Shown here: one piece after another, positions 27,522-36,078 of the stretch
Numbering within the stretch: position 1 is the first letter of the stretch
Layout of the letters: each line of letters starts with the position of its first letter
DNA from: an uncultured bacterium
GTDB taxonomy: Bacteria > Desulfobacterota > Desulfobaccia > Desulfobaccales > 0-14-0-80-60-11
Assembly: GCA_937943575.1 (NCBI GenBank)
Contig: CALEAV010000002.1
Span: 1 to 64,000, forward strand
Length of the DNA stretch: 64,000 nt
Direction: 5' to 3'
Translations under genes and position numbers: made by a program
The notes under the pieces: generated by a model
Databases searched by the model: none
Told to the model about the DNA's origin: nothing
Seen by the model: the letters and a program-made list of their open reading frames with translations, nothing else

Positions 27522-30086
27522 GTGCCCCGTTTTCTGATGAAAGTCATCAAGCGCTCCCTCAAGCGTCTCACCGGCGCCGCCCCCGCCTCCCCGCCGTCGG
27601 GCCGCCTGGCCTCCCGCTATGCCCATTTCCAGCGGCTGCTCAAGGCCAACAACCGCACCCTGGCCCTCATGGCCGACATGGAGGAGAAGCTCTCGGGGGA
27701 CTATCTCTTTGATATGGCCTACATCCGGGCTTCAGTGGGGGAGCTGCTCCAGGAGACCCAGGCCCTGGTGGAGGCCCTGGACGGCTTGGGGGAGGGGCGC
27801 TACGGCAGCCTGAAGGAGGCGGCGGCCCGCATCGGCCGGGAGGTGGAGGCCCTGGTGGAACATCGCCGGGAGATCCCGGCCGGGCCCCTGGTCCTGGACC
27901 TGGCGGTGGTGGACCTGTCCCAGGCGCCGCTGGTGGGGGGCAAGGCCGCCAACCTGGGCGAGGTGATTCAGAAACTGGGGCTGCCGGTGCCGCCGGGTTT
28001 CGCCATCACCACTGCGGCCTACAAAAAATTCCTGGACCACAACCAGCTCTCCCAGCGCCTCGCCGAGCTCCTTAAAGGCTGGAGTCTGGAGGACCTGGAC
28101 AGCCTGGCCCGGGTGAGCGAGGAGCTCAAGGCCATCATCCTGGCGGCCCGGGTGCCTCCGGAGCTGGAGGAGGCCCTGGCCGCGGCCTTTGAGGACCTCT
28201 GCCGCCGGCTGGGGGAGCGCCCCTTCCTGGCGGTGCGCTCCAGCGCCGTGGGGGAGGACCTGGCCTTCACCTTTGCCGGCCAGTATGTCAGCTTTCTCAA
28301 TGTTCCTCCCGGGGACCTGGCGGCCCGCTACAAGGACATCCTTGCCAGCCTCTTCACCCCCCGGGCCCTGTTTTACTACAAGGACAAGGGCTTCAACGAA
28401 GAGGAGCTGGCCATGGGGGTGGTGGTCATGCCGCTGATCCGGGCCAAGGCCAGCGGGGTGCTCTTCACCCGCCAGCCGGAGGCGCCGGAGCGGGACGCCA
28501 TCCTGGTGAACGCCGTCTGGGGCTTGGGGAAGTATGCAGTGGGCGGCAAGGTGCAGCCCGATCATTACCTGGCCGCCTACGAGCCCCCGGGGGAGATCCT
28601 GGAGCAGGTCATTCCCCCCAAACCCATGCGGCTGGGGTGGCGGCCCGAAGGCGGAGAGATCCAGGAAGAGGTGCCGCCGGAGGAGGCGACGGCGCCCTGC
28701 CTGACGCGGGAGCATCTGGCCCAGCTGGTGGACTGGGCCCGCCGCCTGGAGGAGTATTTCCGCAAGCCCCAGGATGTGGAGTGGGCCCTGGGGGAGGACG
28801 GCCGCCTCTGGCTTCTGCAGACCCGGCCCCTGAGGGTCCAGACCCGCAAGGCCCCCTCGGCCCGCCCCCGTCTGAAGCAGGAATATCCGGTCCTCCTGGA
28901 CACCGGCAAGGTGGCCTGCCGGGGGGTGGGCGCCGGGCCCGTGGTCCTGGTGAAGGGCGACGACGATCTGAAAAACTTCCCTGCCGGGGGGGTGCTGGTC
29001 TCCCGCTTCACCTCCCCCAAATTCGTCACCGTCATGCGCCAGGCCGCGGCCATCATCACCGACTCCGGCAGCGTCACCGGGCACATGGCGCTTCTGGCCC
29101 GGGAATTCCAGGTGCCCACTATCCTGGACACCGGCAAGGCCACCCGGGTGCTCTCCCCCGGCCAGCTCGTCACCGTGGACGCGGACTACAACAACGTCTA
29201 TGACGGCATCATCCCGGAACTGCTGGAGGACCGAGGGCGCCGGGAGGGCGATCTGACGGAGAGCCCCGTCTTCCAGGTCCTCCGGGCGGTGTTGCAGAAG
29301 GTCATCCCCCTCAACCTCATCAACCCCCGGGGGGAGAATTTCACCCCCGAGGCCTGCCAGACCATCCACGACCTCGTGCGCTACGGCCATGAATACGCCA
29401 TGCGGGAGCTCTTCCGCATGACCGAGCTGGAGCTCAGCGAGGCCGGGGAGGTGCAGGAGCTGGAGGCGGACATCCCCCTGAAACTGCGCCTCCTGGATCT
29501 GGGGGGCGGCCTCAGGCGCCGGCGCCGGCGGGTGAGGCCGACGGATATCGACTCCATCCCCTTCAGGGCCTTCTGGCAGGGCTTAAGGAGCATGCCCTGG
29601 CCCAAGCCGGCCCCGGGGGTCAAGAGCCTGTCCTCCGTCTTTGTCAAGGATGAGGCGGAGGTGGCCCAAGGCGCCGACCCCTGGCGGGACCAGAGCTATG
29701 TGGTGCTCTCCCGAAATTACATGAACTTCAGCATCCGCCTGGGTTACCACCTGTCCAATGTGGAGGCCTATGTCTCCGAGGTGCTGAATGACAACTACCT
29801 CACCTTCAGCTTCCGGGGGGGCGGCTCCACCCCGGAGCGTCGGGAGCGCCGCACCCGCCTCATCGAGACCATCATCGACCGCATGGACCTGCAGCACACC
29901 CGGCAGGGCGATTTCATCGAGGCCCGTCTGGCCAAGTATCCTCTGGAAAAGATGTGCGAGCGCCTCACCCTGCTGGGGAAGCTCACGGTCTACACCAAGC
30001 AGCTGGACATGGCCCTCTTTTCCGACGGCATCGTGGACTGGTACATCAAGGAATTCCTTCGGGAGCACCTGCACCTGCCCGCCTGA
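27522..30086 (+). CDS. PEP synthase-like protein with an atypical C-terminal domain
   Basis: 854 aa. Residues ~1-120 are helical with no known match; ~125-450 form the PEP/pyruvate ATP-grasp domain (VGGKAANLGEVIQKLGLPVPPGFAIT, RSSAVGEDLAFTFAGQYVSFLNV, and DVEWALGEDGRLWLLQTRPL); ~465-570 is the swivelling phosphohistidine domain with ITDSGSVTGHMALLARE in place of the usual GG-x-T-(C/S)-H. The remaining ~280 residues contain no PEP-utiliser TIM-barrel motifs; instead LRLLDLGGGLRRRRRRV and a dense Arg/Tyr-rich domain. So ATP-dependent His phosphorylation is plausible but pyruvate as acceptor is not supported. GTG 27522 with GGAAG at 8 nt is the best start; ATG 27537 is an alternative. Confidence 0.75.
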   Translation: MPRFLMKVIKRSLKRLTGAAPASPPSGRLASRYAHFQRLLKANNRTLALMADMEEKLSGDYLFDMAYIRASVGELLQETQALVEALDGLGEGRYGSLKEAAARIGREVEALVEHRREIPAGPLVLDLAVVDLSQAPLVGGKAANLGEVIQKLGLPVPPGFAITTAAYKKFLDHNQLSQRLAELLKGWSLEDLDSLARVSEELKAIILAARVPPELEEALAAAFEDLCRRLGERPFLAVRSSAVGEDLAFTFAGQYVSFLNVPPGDLAARYKDILASLFTPRALFYYKDKGFNEEELAMGVVVMPLIRAKASGVLFTRQPEAPERDAILVNAVWGLGKYAVGGKVQPDHYLAAYEPPGEILEQVIPPKPMRLGWRPEGGEIQEEVPPEEATAPCLTREHLAQLVDWARRLEEYFRKPQDVEWALGEDGRLWLLQTRPLRVQTRKAPSARPRLKQEYPVLLDTGKVACRGVGAGPVVLVKGDDDLKNFPAGGVLVSRFTSPKFVTVMRQAAAIITDSGSVTGHMALLAREFQVPTILDTGKATRVLSPGQLVTVDADYNNVYDGIIPELLEDRGRREGDLTESPVFQVLRAVLQKVIPLNLINPRGENFTPEACQTIHDLVRYGHEYAMRELFRMTELELSEAGEVQELEADIPLKLRLLDLGGGLRRRRRRVRPTDIDSIPFRAFWQGLRSMPWPKPAPGVKSLSSVFVKDEAEVAQGADPWRDQSYVVLSRNYMNFSIRLGYHLSNVEAYVSEVLNDNYLTFSFRGGGSTPERRERRTRLIETIIDRMDLQHTRQGDFIEARLAKYPLEKMCERLTLLGKLTVYTKQLDMALFSDGIVDWYIKEFLREHLHLPA

Positions 30087-30092
30087 AAAAAT

Positions 30093-30123
30093 GGCGGAAC
30101 CGGGGTCAGGACCCGGTCCCGCC
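30093..30123 (+). terminator. GC-rich hairpin after the PEP-synthase-like gene
   Basis: GGCGG-A-ACCGGG (30093-30104) pairs with CCCGGT-C-CCGCC (30112-30123), 11 bp with one mismatch and a 7-nt loop, starting 7 nt after the stop. There is no U tract. Confidence 0.4.
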
Positions 30124-30287
30124 GCCCACCAACCACGGATAAGGACTCAGCCACAGGTGCGGGGGAGGGGCCCGGAGGGCTGAAGGGCCATGACCCCCCT
30201 CCCCTCCCCGAAAATTTTCCTTTTGGCTTGGCGGGTCAGGCTCCCGCAGGCGGGTCAATGCCCCGGCCCGCCCAGGTCTTTTCCCAC

Positions 30288-30545
30288 TCAGCCGTAGAGC
30301 CGCACCGGCGGATGCACCGGGGTGAGCTCCCCCTCGGTGGGTTTGGCCACCAGGAGCTGGATGCGGCCGAAACCCTGGGTGAGGAGGAAATGCCAGGCCT
30401 CCTGGACGTCATAAAACCCCTCGCCGCCGCCCACCACCTCCACCCGGTCGGCCGCCAGCCCCAGCTCCCGGCAGCGGGCCGCCACATCCAAACCCGGGGG
30501 CACGTCCGCCCCGCCCACCAGATAGACAATGACTCCGCTTTTCAT
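30288..30545 (-). CDS. Small protein coupled to cbiK
   Basis: 85 aa, not recognised. Soluble, alpha/beta in appearance: MKSGVIVYLVGGADVPPGLDVAARC, then RVEVVGGGEGFYDVQEAWHFLLTQG and QLLVAKPTEGELTP. The ATG overlaps the cbiK stop by four bases (ATGA), so it is translated with the riboswitch-controlled chelatase and probably functions with cobalt or corrinoid metabolism; inference from context. No signal peptide, in contrast to CbiK. Confidence 0.65.
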   Translation of the reverse strand: MKSGVIVYLVGGADVPPGLDVAARCRELGLAADRVEVVGGGEGFYDVQEAWHFLLTQGFGRIQLLVAKPTEGELTPVHPPVRLYG

Positions 30546-31414
30546 TTTTTCCCCTCCACCTCCCTGAGCGCCTGGGCCAGATGGTCCAGGAAGAGGTCCA
30601 CAATGCCGTCGACATAACCCAAACCGGTGGTCACTCCCTCAATCTGGTAAGCCTTGTGCTTGAGGAGCTGGTTCTTCCAGCTGTCGGGCTCCTCCCCCAG
30701 AAGGTCGTTCTGGACGTGGTCCCCGGCCACAAACATGAAGGGCATGAGCACGATCTTTTGGGGGTTGGCCTTCTTCACCGCCACGAAGGCCTCCTTGGCT
30801 TCGGGTTTGCCCTCCACCGAGGCCAGAAAGGCATGGGGGTAGCGGGAGTGCAGGAGCCGGGCGAAGCTCACATAGGCCTTCTCCCCCGGGGGGACCGGGC
30901 TGCCATGGGCCATGAGGAGCACCGCCGTCTTGCCGTCCTGAGGCGGGAAGGTGGCGGCCACTGCCTTCAGGGCGCGTTCTTTGTCCTGCTCACTGCTAAG
31001 CAGCGGCTTGCCCAGGGCCGCCTTCAGCCCCGGTATTTCCCGGACGACGGAGACCACCTTCTTCTCCCACTCCTCCCCGGGCACGATGTGCAGGGACTGG
31101 ATGGCCACCCTGCTGTGCCCCTGGGCTTTGAGGTCCCGGAGCACGGTGCCCAGATCCTTGAGCTCCCGGCCCTGCTCCTTGGCCACCTTGTGGCGCACCT
31201 TGTGAGAGGTGAAGGCCCAGCGCACCTCATACCCGGGGAAGCGCTCCCGCACCTTCTTCTCGAAATGGTCATAGGTGGCGAAGGCCTCGGTGGTGGTCCC
31301 GAAGGCGGTGAGCACGATGACGGGTCTGTCCGCCGCGTCCACCTGGGCGGCCGCCAAAAGCGCCAGCACGGCCGCCGCCTGCACCAGATGCCGGGTCCTG
31401 CTTTTCTGCCCCAT
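30542..31414 (-). CDS. cbiK: Periplasmic sirohydrochlorin cobaltochelatase (CbiK type)
   Basis: 290 aa. Inserts Co2+ (or Fe2+) into sirohydrochlorin in anaerobic cobalamin synthesis. From ATG 31414 the protein has a signal peptide (basic QKSRTR, hydrophobic 10-22, VDA-A cleavage near 28), as in the periplasmic CbiK variant of Desulfovibrio. Family motifs: ltAFGTTTEAFATYDH, WAFTSHKVRHK, VAIQSLHIVPGEE, LLMAHGSPVPPGEKAYV (metal-binding His) and FMFVAGDHVQNDLLGEEPDSWK (second His). An upstream in-frame extension to 31501 would read through the terminator hairpin and is rejected. It is controlled by a cobalamin riboswitch and intrinsic terminator. Confidence 0.93.
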   Translation of the reverse strand: MGQKSRTRHLVQAAAVLALLAAAQVDAADRPVIVLTAFGTTTEAFATYDHFEKKVRERFPGYEVRWAFTSHKVRHKVAKEQGRELKDLGTVLRDLKAQGHSRVAIQSLHIVPGEEWEKKVVSVVREIPGLKAALGKPLLSSEQDKERALKAVAATFPPQDGKTAVLLMAHGSPVPPGEKAYVSFARLLHSRYPHAFLASVEGKPEAKEAFVAVKKANPQKIVLMPFMFVAGDHVQNDLLGEEPDSWKNQLLKHKAYQIEGVTTGLGYVDGIVDLFLDHLAQALREVEGKK

Positions 31415-31432
31415 CCTGTCCCCCTTAACCGG

Positions 31433-31472
31433 AAATAAAAAAATCCTTAAGCCAGCAAATGACTTAAGGATT
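31433..31472 (-). terminator. Intrinsic terminator of the cobalamin riboswitch
   Basis: On the minus strand AATCCTTAAG (31472-31463), 11-nt loop, CTTAAGGATT (31451-31442), then a run of T interrupted by one A (31441-31433). Perfect 10-bp stem plus U tract, 70 nt after the aptamer and 19 nt before the cbiK ATG: transcription attenuation platform. Confidence 0.88.
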
Positions 31473-31540
31473 GCACCCAGCTTCTTGGTCCTTAAATTCA
31501 TGCCGGGCGTCCACTATACCGCGTAGCGACGCCGGCCGGT

Positions 31541-31701
31541 GTTCGGGCAGGTCTTCTGACTCCCGGATCCTCCTCCCCCTGCGCCTTCCCATCCCCTGAA
31601 GGTGGACAGTGGCATGCTGCAGGGTTCGTCCCCGGTCACAGCGGCGGGACCGTGCCGGACTTGCACCGGCTTCCCTATTATGCCCTATGTGGGCACCCGA
31701 A
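31541..31701 (-). promoter_or_regulatory. Cobalamin (B12) riboswitch
   Basis: Minus strand shows the class hallmarks: closing stem GTTCGGG (31701-31695) / CCCGAAC (31547-31541), AGGGAAGCCGGTGCAAGTCC core with CGGCACGGTCCCGCCGCTGTGA, and the B12 box GCCACTG (31613-31607), then GGGAGTCAGAAGACC before the closing strand. With the downstream terminator it should lower cbiK transcription when cobalamin is plentiful. Confidence 0.93.
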
Positions 31702-31713
31702 CGATGTGACACC

Positions 31714-31742
31714 ACAATATCTGGAGTGTGGCCCCTTGTCAA
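31714..31742 (-). promoter_or_regulatory. Sigma70-type promoter of the riboswitch-cbiK transcript
   Basis: TTGACA (31742-31737), 17-nt spacer, TATTGT (31719-31714) on the minus strand; the start point would fall at about 31707, just before the aptamer. Confidence 0.75.
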
Positions 31743-32001
31743 GGAAAAAATGCGGCCCTTCAGCCCGGGGGCAGAATGAGTCACCCGGAAGGGCCGGCTT
31801 AGGGTCCGGTTCCGCTTTCCCCGTCAATCACCTGGGAGGGCCGGCTCAGGAGGGCTCGGCGAGGGGAGGAGAGCGCCGCCGGCTGGCAGGGGGAGGGAGG
31901 CTCAGGGGGCGTCGGGCGCCGCCCCGGACACCGGCCCGGGAGGCAGACGGGAGGGGAGACAGAGGCCCCCTGACCCCCCGGCCCTCCCCTCCTTTGCCGT
32001 C

Positions 32002-34395
32002 TTACGCCCGCTCCGGGAAGGCCAGATCCTCATACATCTTCCAGGCTGCCAGAAAGGCCTGCTCAAAGGAGCGGGACTCGGCATACACCCGGGCCGCCCG
32101 GCCCATCTCCCGGCGGCGCTCCGGGGAGCGGGCCAGGTGCAGGATGGCCTCCGCCAGGCCGGCGGGGTCATTGGCCGGCACCACGATCCCCGTCTCGCCG
32201 GGGAGCACGTTTTCCCGGGGGCCACCGGAGTCGGTGACGATGACGGGGAGCCCGCTGGCCTGGGCCTCCAGGACCACGTTGCCAAAGGTGTCGGTGGTGC
32301 TGGGAAAGACAAAGACATCGCTGGAGGCGTAGGCCTCCGCCAGGCTCTCCCCCTGGAGATAGCCGGTGAAGGTGACCGGCGCCCCGGCTAAAGTGCTTTG
32401 CATCTCGGCGAGATACGGGCCATCCCCCACCACCACCAGGTGGAGCTCCGGGTGCCGGGGGGAAAGCTCCCGGAACACCTGGCCCAACAGCTCCAGGTTC
32501 TTCTCCCGGGAGACCCGCCCCACATAGAGGAGGATGACCCGGTCCCGGAGGCCGAAGCGGCGCTCGAAAAAGCCGTTCCGCTTCTCCGGGGTGAACTGGC
32601 CGGCATCCACCCCCCGGGGATAGAGGCGGATCTTCTCCGCCGGCAGTCCCGCCTGGGTGAGCTCCCGGGCCGTGGCCGCGGAAGGCACCAGCACCACCTC
32701 CAGCTGCTGATAGAACCACAACAGATACCTCCACATCCAGGCGACCAGGGTGGGGTCCTCGGTGATGTGCAGGGCATACTGGGGCAGGGCGGTGTGGTAG
32801 GTGCCCCACACCGGCAGCTTGAGAAGGCGGCCCACCGCCAGGGCGGTGAGGCCCATGGGGCCGGGGGTGGCGGCCTTGAGGTGGGTGACGTCGTGGTCGT
32901 TGCAATAGCGGAGAATCTGCAGTACCGGCGGGTGAAAGAGCTTCATCTCCGGGTAGCCCGGGAGATGAAAGACGCCCAGGGGCACAAAATTGCGCACCCC
33001 CGGTCGGGAGGGCTGGGAGCCGGTCTCGCAGGTGATGATGGTGTAGGGCTTGCCGAAGCGCCGGGCCGCCTCCACCTGCCGGTTCAGGGTGAGGCTGACG
33101 CCGTTGATCTCGTAGAAGGTGTCCGTGAAGTGGACCAGCTTCAGTTGCCGGTGATCCTCCGGATTCCTGAGTTGACGCCGCCGCCAGGCCCCGACGATCT
33201 CCGCCGCCAGCTTCCGGTCCGCCGCAAAGGAGGAGTAGGCGGCGAAATAGGGGGCCAGCCCGGCGTAGATCAGCCCCTGGGAGGAGAGGACATTCAAGAC
33301 CTTGATGAGGTCGGCCTGGTGCAGGGCCTGGCGAAAATGCCAGTGACAGTGCTTCAGGACCGCCTCCGCCATCTGGGAGACCATGGTGTACCACTGGGTC
33401 TCCGAGTTGTCCTCGGGGCAGGAGATCCGGGCCGCCTCCTTTTTGATGAGCTGCACCACATTCTCCTCGGGTGGGGCGGACTTCATCCAGGTCCGGAAGC
33501 GTTCCAGGTAATAATGGAAGATCCGGGTCCCGCCCGGGAGGGTGGCCTCCGGGCGATGCAGGTATTTCTCCAGGAAAAAGAGGAGCAGGTCCTTGTGCAC
33601 CCCCTCTCCCAGGCGGTATTTCTGCCGGTAGAACTGGTAGGCGATGCTGTAGATGTTGTGTCCCAGGGTGAGGGGCGTGGAGGCTTGGCCGCCCACCAGC
33701 CCCTGGCCCTGGGCCAGCCCCTGGAAGAAGTCGCCCCGGGCAGCAGCCCCGGGCACTTCGGTGAACATGCGGCCGATGTGCAGGGAGCTGTGGTCGTCGG
33801 AGCCGCCGGTGAAGCGCTTGGGCCACAGGCGGCGGGCCATGACCGGCAGGCGGTGGCGCTGGGCCAGCTCCTCCAGATCCGCCGGGGTGATGAGGGAGAA
33901 CAGGAGCTTCAACCCCTCATTGAGGCGATGGTCCCGGCCGCCGTTGAGCTCGAAATTCTCAAACAGGAGAAGGAGCTTCTCAAAGTGCGCCGGGGTGAGC
34001 TTGCCGTTCACCGACCAGAAGGGGTGGGCCAGGGTGTGGCAGATCCCCTGCTCCTGGAGGTAGGCCACCAGCTCGAAGATGTTCCCCCGCAGGCGCTGGA
34101 TCTCCCGGTGGTGCTCCTCCGAGAGGTCGTAGGCCAGCACATGCAGCTTGCAGCCGTCCTCCGGGAAGTAGGTGGTGATCTCCTCGCTGATGAAGGTGTC
34201 CGGCAGGTGGGCCAGCTCCAGGCAGCCGTCAATGACATTGTGGTCGGTGATGGTCACCTGGTGCATGCCCCTGGCCTTGGCGGTGCGGTAAACCACCCCG
34301 GGCTCGGTGTAGCATTCCTGGCACCCCAGTTTCTGGAGCACCCATTGGGACGGCCGGGTGGAATAACGGGAATGCACATGCAGATCGATCTTCAT
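32002..34395 (-). CDS. PHP-domain / GT4 glycosyltransferase fusion
   Basis: 797 aa. Residues ~1-330: PHP-type metal-dependent phosphoesterase fold starting KIDLHVHSRYST (HxH), TITDHNVIDG, LAHPFW and GGSDDHSSLHIG (metal-binding His/Asp set). Middle: helical linker (~330-410). Residues ~420-797: GT4 glycosyltransferase, acceptor domain LVHFTDTFYEINGVSLTLNRQ and donor domain LLYVGRVSREKNLELLGQV with E-x7-E in FPSTTDTFGNVVLEAQASGLP. Such fusions have been annotated as PHP-GT4 with unknown products. The ATG overlaps the Psd stop by four bases. GGGGGAG is close upstream. Context (phosphatidylserine decarboxylase, methyltransferase) suggests a membrane-lipid headgroup pathway; inference. Confidence 0.85.
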   Translation of the reverse strand: MKIDLHVHSRYSTRPSQWVLQKLGCQECYTEPGVVYRTAKARGMHQVTITDHNVIDGCLELAHLPDTFISEEITTYFPEDGCKLHVLAYDLSEEHHREIQRLRGNIFELVAYLQEQGICHTLAHPFWSVNGKLTPAHFEKLLLLFENFELNGGRDHRLNEGLKLLFSLITPADLEELAQRHRLPVMARRLWPKRFTGGSDDHSSLHIGRMFTEVPGAAARGDFFQGLAQGQGLVGGQASTPLTLGHNIYSIAYQFYRQKYRLGEGVHKDLLLFFLEKYLHRPEATLPGGTRIFHYYLERFRTWMKSAPPEENVVQLIKKEAARISCPEDNSETQWYTMVSQMAEAVLKHCHWHFRQALHQADLIKVLNVLSSQGLIYAGLAPYFAAYSSFAADRKLAAEIVGAWRRRQLRNPEDHRQLKLVHFTDTFYEINGVSLTLNRQVEAARRFGKPYTIITCETGSQPSRPGVRNFVPLGVFHLPGYPEMKLFHPPVLQILRYCNDHDVTHLKAATPGPMGLTALAVGRLLKLPVWGTYHTALPQYALHITEDPTLVAWMWRYLLWFYQQLEVVLVPSAATARELTQAGLPAEKIRLYPRGVDAGQFTPEKRNGFFERRFGLRDRVILLYVGRVSREKNLELLGQVFRELSPRHPELHLVVVGDGPYLAEMQSTLAGAPVTFTGYLQGESLAEAYASSDVFVFPSTTDTFGNVVLEAQASGLPVIVTDSGGPRENVLPGETGIVVPANDPAGLAEAILHLARSPERRREMGRAARVYAESRSFEQAFLAAWKMYEDLAFPERA

Positions 34396-35096
34396 GCTCC
34401 CCCTCGCTTTGCGGCAATGAGAACGGTTTCCCCGGCCCGCACCTTGTCCCCGGGCCGGACCTGAAGCTCCATCCCAGGGTGATAGGGCAGCACCACATCC
34501 ACCTGGGAGCCGATCCGGATCATGCCGAAGATGGCGCCCTTCTCCAGCCGGGCGCCCACCTGGGCGTAGCTGTCGATGCCCCGCACCCGCCAGCCGGCGA
34601 TCTGCACCACCTGGCAGTGCACCTCCTCCCCCGCAAAGGTGCCCCGCAAGGTGGTGACCAGGCGCTCGTTGTGCAGCAGATGCCGGGAATTGCGGTAGAG
34701 GGGCGGCCGCCTGAGCAGCGTGCGCCACTGCATGGGCGTCATGGGGAAGTTGCGGCCGCGGGGCGGGAAATAGGTGATGGCCGTCACCTCCCCGGAGAGG
34801 GGCGCCCGGTTGTAGTGCACATCCCAGGGGCTCATGAAGACCCCGATGTGCACCCGGGGGACGCTTGAGTCATAACGGGTGATGTCCGTCAGCGTCGCCC
34901 GGCGCCCCGCCTTGACCAGGATGACGTCTTCCGCCGCCGCCACCACCCGGGCGTAGACCACGGTGCCGTCCGCCGGGCTGACGAGGTTCTCCCCCGGGGG
35001 GATGCACCGGGGCGGGTTGCGGAAAAACCAGACGTAGCGCCAGTAGAGATAGCCTGCCCCCAGGGCGGCGGGCACGGCCAGCCAAGCCGGGTTCAA
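34392..35096 (-). CDS. psd: Phosphatidylserine decarboxylase (short, archaeal-like type)
   Basis: 234 aa. Decarboxylates phosphatidylserine to phosphatidylethanolamine; proenzyme self-cleaves to make a pyruvoyl group. Signs: N-terminal membrane helix (about 5-22), VSPADGTVVYARV with the catalytic Asp, HIGVFMSPWDVHYNRAP with His, HNER, and the cleavage Gly-Ser in RIGSQVDVVLP near residue 195. The stop overlaps the PHP-GT4 ATG; the ATG overlaps the methyltransferase stop by 4 nt (35093-35096). Confidence 0.9.
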   Translation of the reverse strand: MNPAWLAVPAALGAGYLYWRYVWFFRNPPRCIPPGENLVSPADGTVVYARVVAAAEDVILVKAGRRATLTDITRYDSSVPRVHIGVFMSPWDVHYNRAPLSGEVTAITYFPPRGRNFPMTPMQWRTLLRRPPLYRNSRHLLHNERLVTTLRGTFAGEEVHCQVVQIAGWRVRGIDSYAQVGARLEKGAIFGMIRIGSQVDVVLPYHPGMELQVRPGDKVRAGETVLIAAKRGGA

Positions 35097-35785
35097 TTCA
35101 GCTCCTTTCCGGCCGCGGGCGACAATACCCGCACCAGGGCCACCCCGGAGGAAAAGGGGAAGTTCACCACCTCAAAGGCCTGCTCCTGCTGCTTGAGGAG
35201 CCGAAGCCACCTTTTGACGCCGGCGTGCCGCAGCAGCTCCCGGATGTAGATGTTGGTGTCATGCAGAAAGATAAAGGTGTTTTTCCGGGAGTGCTCCAAG
35301 ACCTGGAGGAAGTCGTACTTGACATCCTTGAAGGCGTGGCTGCCGTCGATGAAGGCCAGATCGATGGGCGGCAGCCCCAGCTCGGCGTAGCGGGGAAAGA
35401 ATTCATCGCTCCGGAGCTTGTGGTGGCGGACGATCTGCCCCACCCCGAAGCGCTCAAAGTGCCGCCGCACCTGCTCCTCATCGGACCAGTAGCCCCGGCC
35501 GCCGATGGTGGCCAGCGGCCCGTCTTTCACCAGGGAGTAGGAGGGGTCCACGAAGGTCAGGCGGCCGTGGCCGTTGTCCTTGAGCCCCAGGGCCAGGCAG
35601 ACGACGCTGAAGCCGTAGCCCGAGCCGATGACCAGGACGTGCTTGGGCCGGATGGCGCGGGCCACCCCATAATAGAGGAAGCCGAACCCCAGGTTCAGGG
35701 TCTTGGCGTGCTCATGGTGGCCGAACGGTTTGGCGTACTGCAGGATATCCCGGAGGCGTTCCACATTGAGGCTGAACTCTTCCAT
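35093..35785 (-). CDS. Class I SAM-dependent methyltransferase (methyltransferase-24-like)
   Basis: 230 aa. Motif I appears as VLVIGSGYGFSVVCLALGL (about 55-72), the acidic motif II as FVDPSYSLVKDG, and a later LAFIDGSHAFKDVKYDFLQVLEHSRKNTFIFLHD, typical of the methyltransferase-24 family (often sugar or lipid modifying). ATG 35785 with GGAGGGGG upstream was chosen over an earlier start. First gene of the methyltransferase-psd-PHP/GT4 unit with overlapping stop/start codons. Methyl acceptor unknown. Confidence 0.82.
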   Translation of the reverse strand: MEEFSLNVERLRDILQYAKPFGHHEHAKTLNLGFGFLYYGVARAIRPKHVLVIGSGYGFSVVCLALGLKDNGHGRLTFVDPSYSLVKDGPLATIGGRGYWSDEEQVRRHFERFGVGQIVRHHKLRSDEFFPRYAELGLPPIDLAFIDGSHAFKDVKYDFLQVLEHSRKNTFIFLHDTNIYIRELLRHAGVKRWLRLLKQQEQAFEVVNFPFSSGVALVRVLSPAAGKELN

Positions 35786-35891
35786 CTTTCCCCCTCCTGT
35801 CTCTCTGGTTTCCCCGACCATGGGCAGGAGCGGAGCCGACCCGGGAGCCCGGCGGTCAGCCCCCTTCCCCCCGCAGCCTTTCTCCTTTGCC

Positions 35892-35907
35892 TCCTGTAGC
35901 TACAGGA
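35892..35907. promoter_or_regulatory. Perfect 16-bp palindrome in a divergent promoter region
   Basis: TCCTGTAGCTACAGGA between the divergent lipid operon and the RND efflux operon, about 107 nt before the former. A dimeric-regulator operator is plausible; no adjacent regulator gene was found. Confidence 0.4.
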
Positions 35908-36027
35908 ACCAGATTTCCCGGACATTGGCGAAAGGTTTTTTCTATGCTGATTTTTGGCGGACAATTTAAGGAAACGATGTGAAAAATATGGCTCCGCCCG
36001 AAGTGCGTCACCGCCCCCCTGGGCGGG

Positions 36028-36057
36028 TTTACACTTCTGCGGCGAAGCTGCTACAAT
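36028..36057 (+). promoter_or_regulatory. Sigma70-type promoter of the RND efflux operon
   Basis: TTTACA (36028-36033), 18-nt spacer, TACAAT (36052-36057), leader of about 15 nt to GTG 36079. Confidence 0.65.
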
Positions 36058-36078
36058 GCCGGCGGGGGAATCTGAACT

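Noticed and set aside
31415-31501. N-terminal extension of cbiK to an alternative start at 31501
   Set aside because: It would translate through the intrinsic terminator of the riboswitch, and the shorter form has a clean signal peptide.
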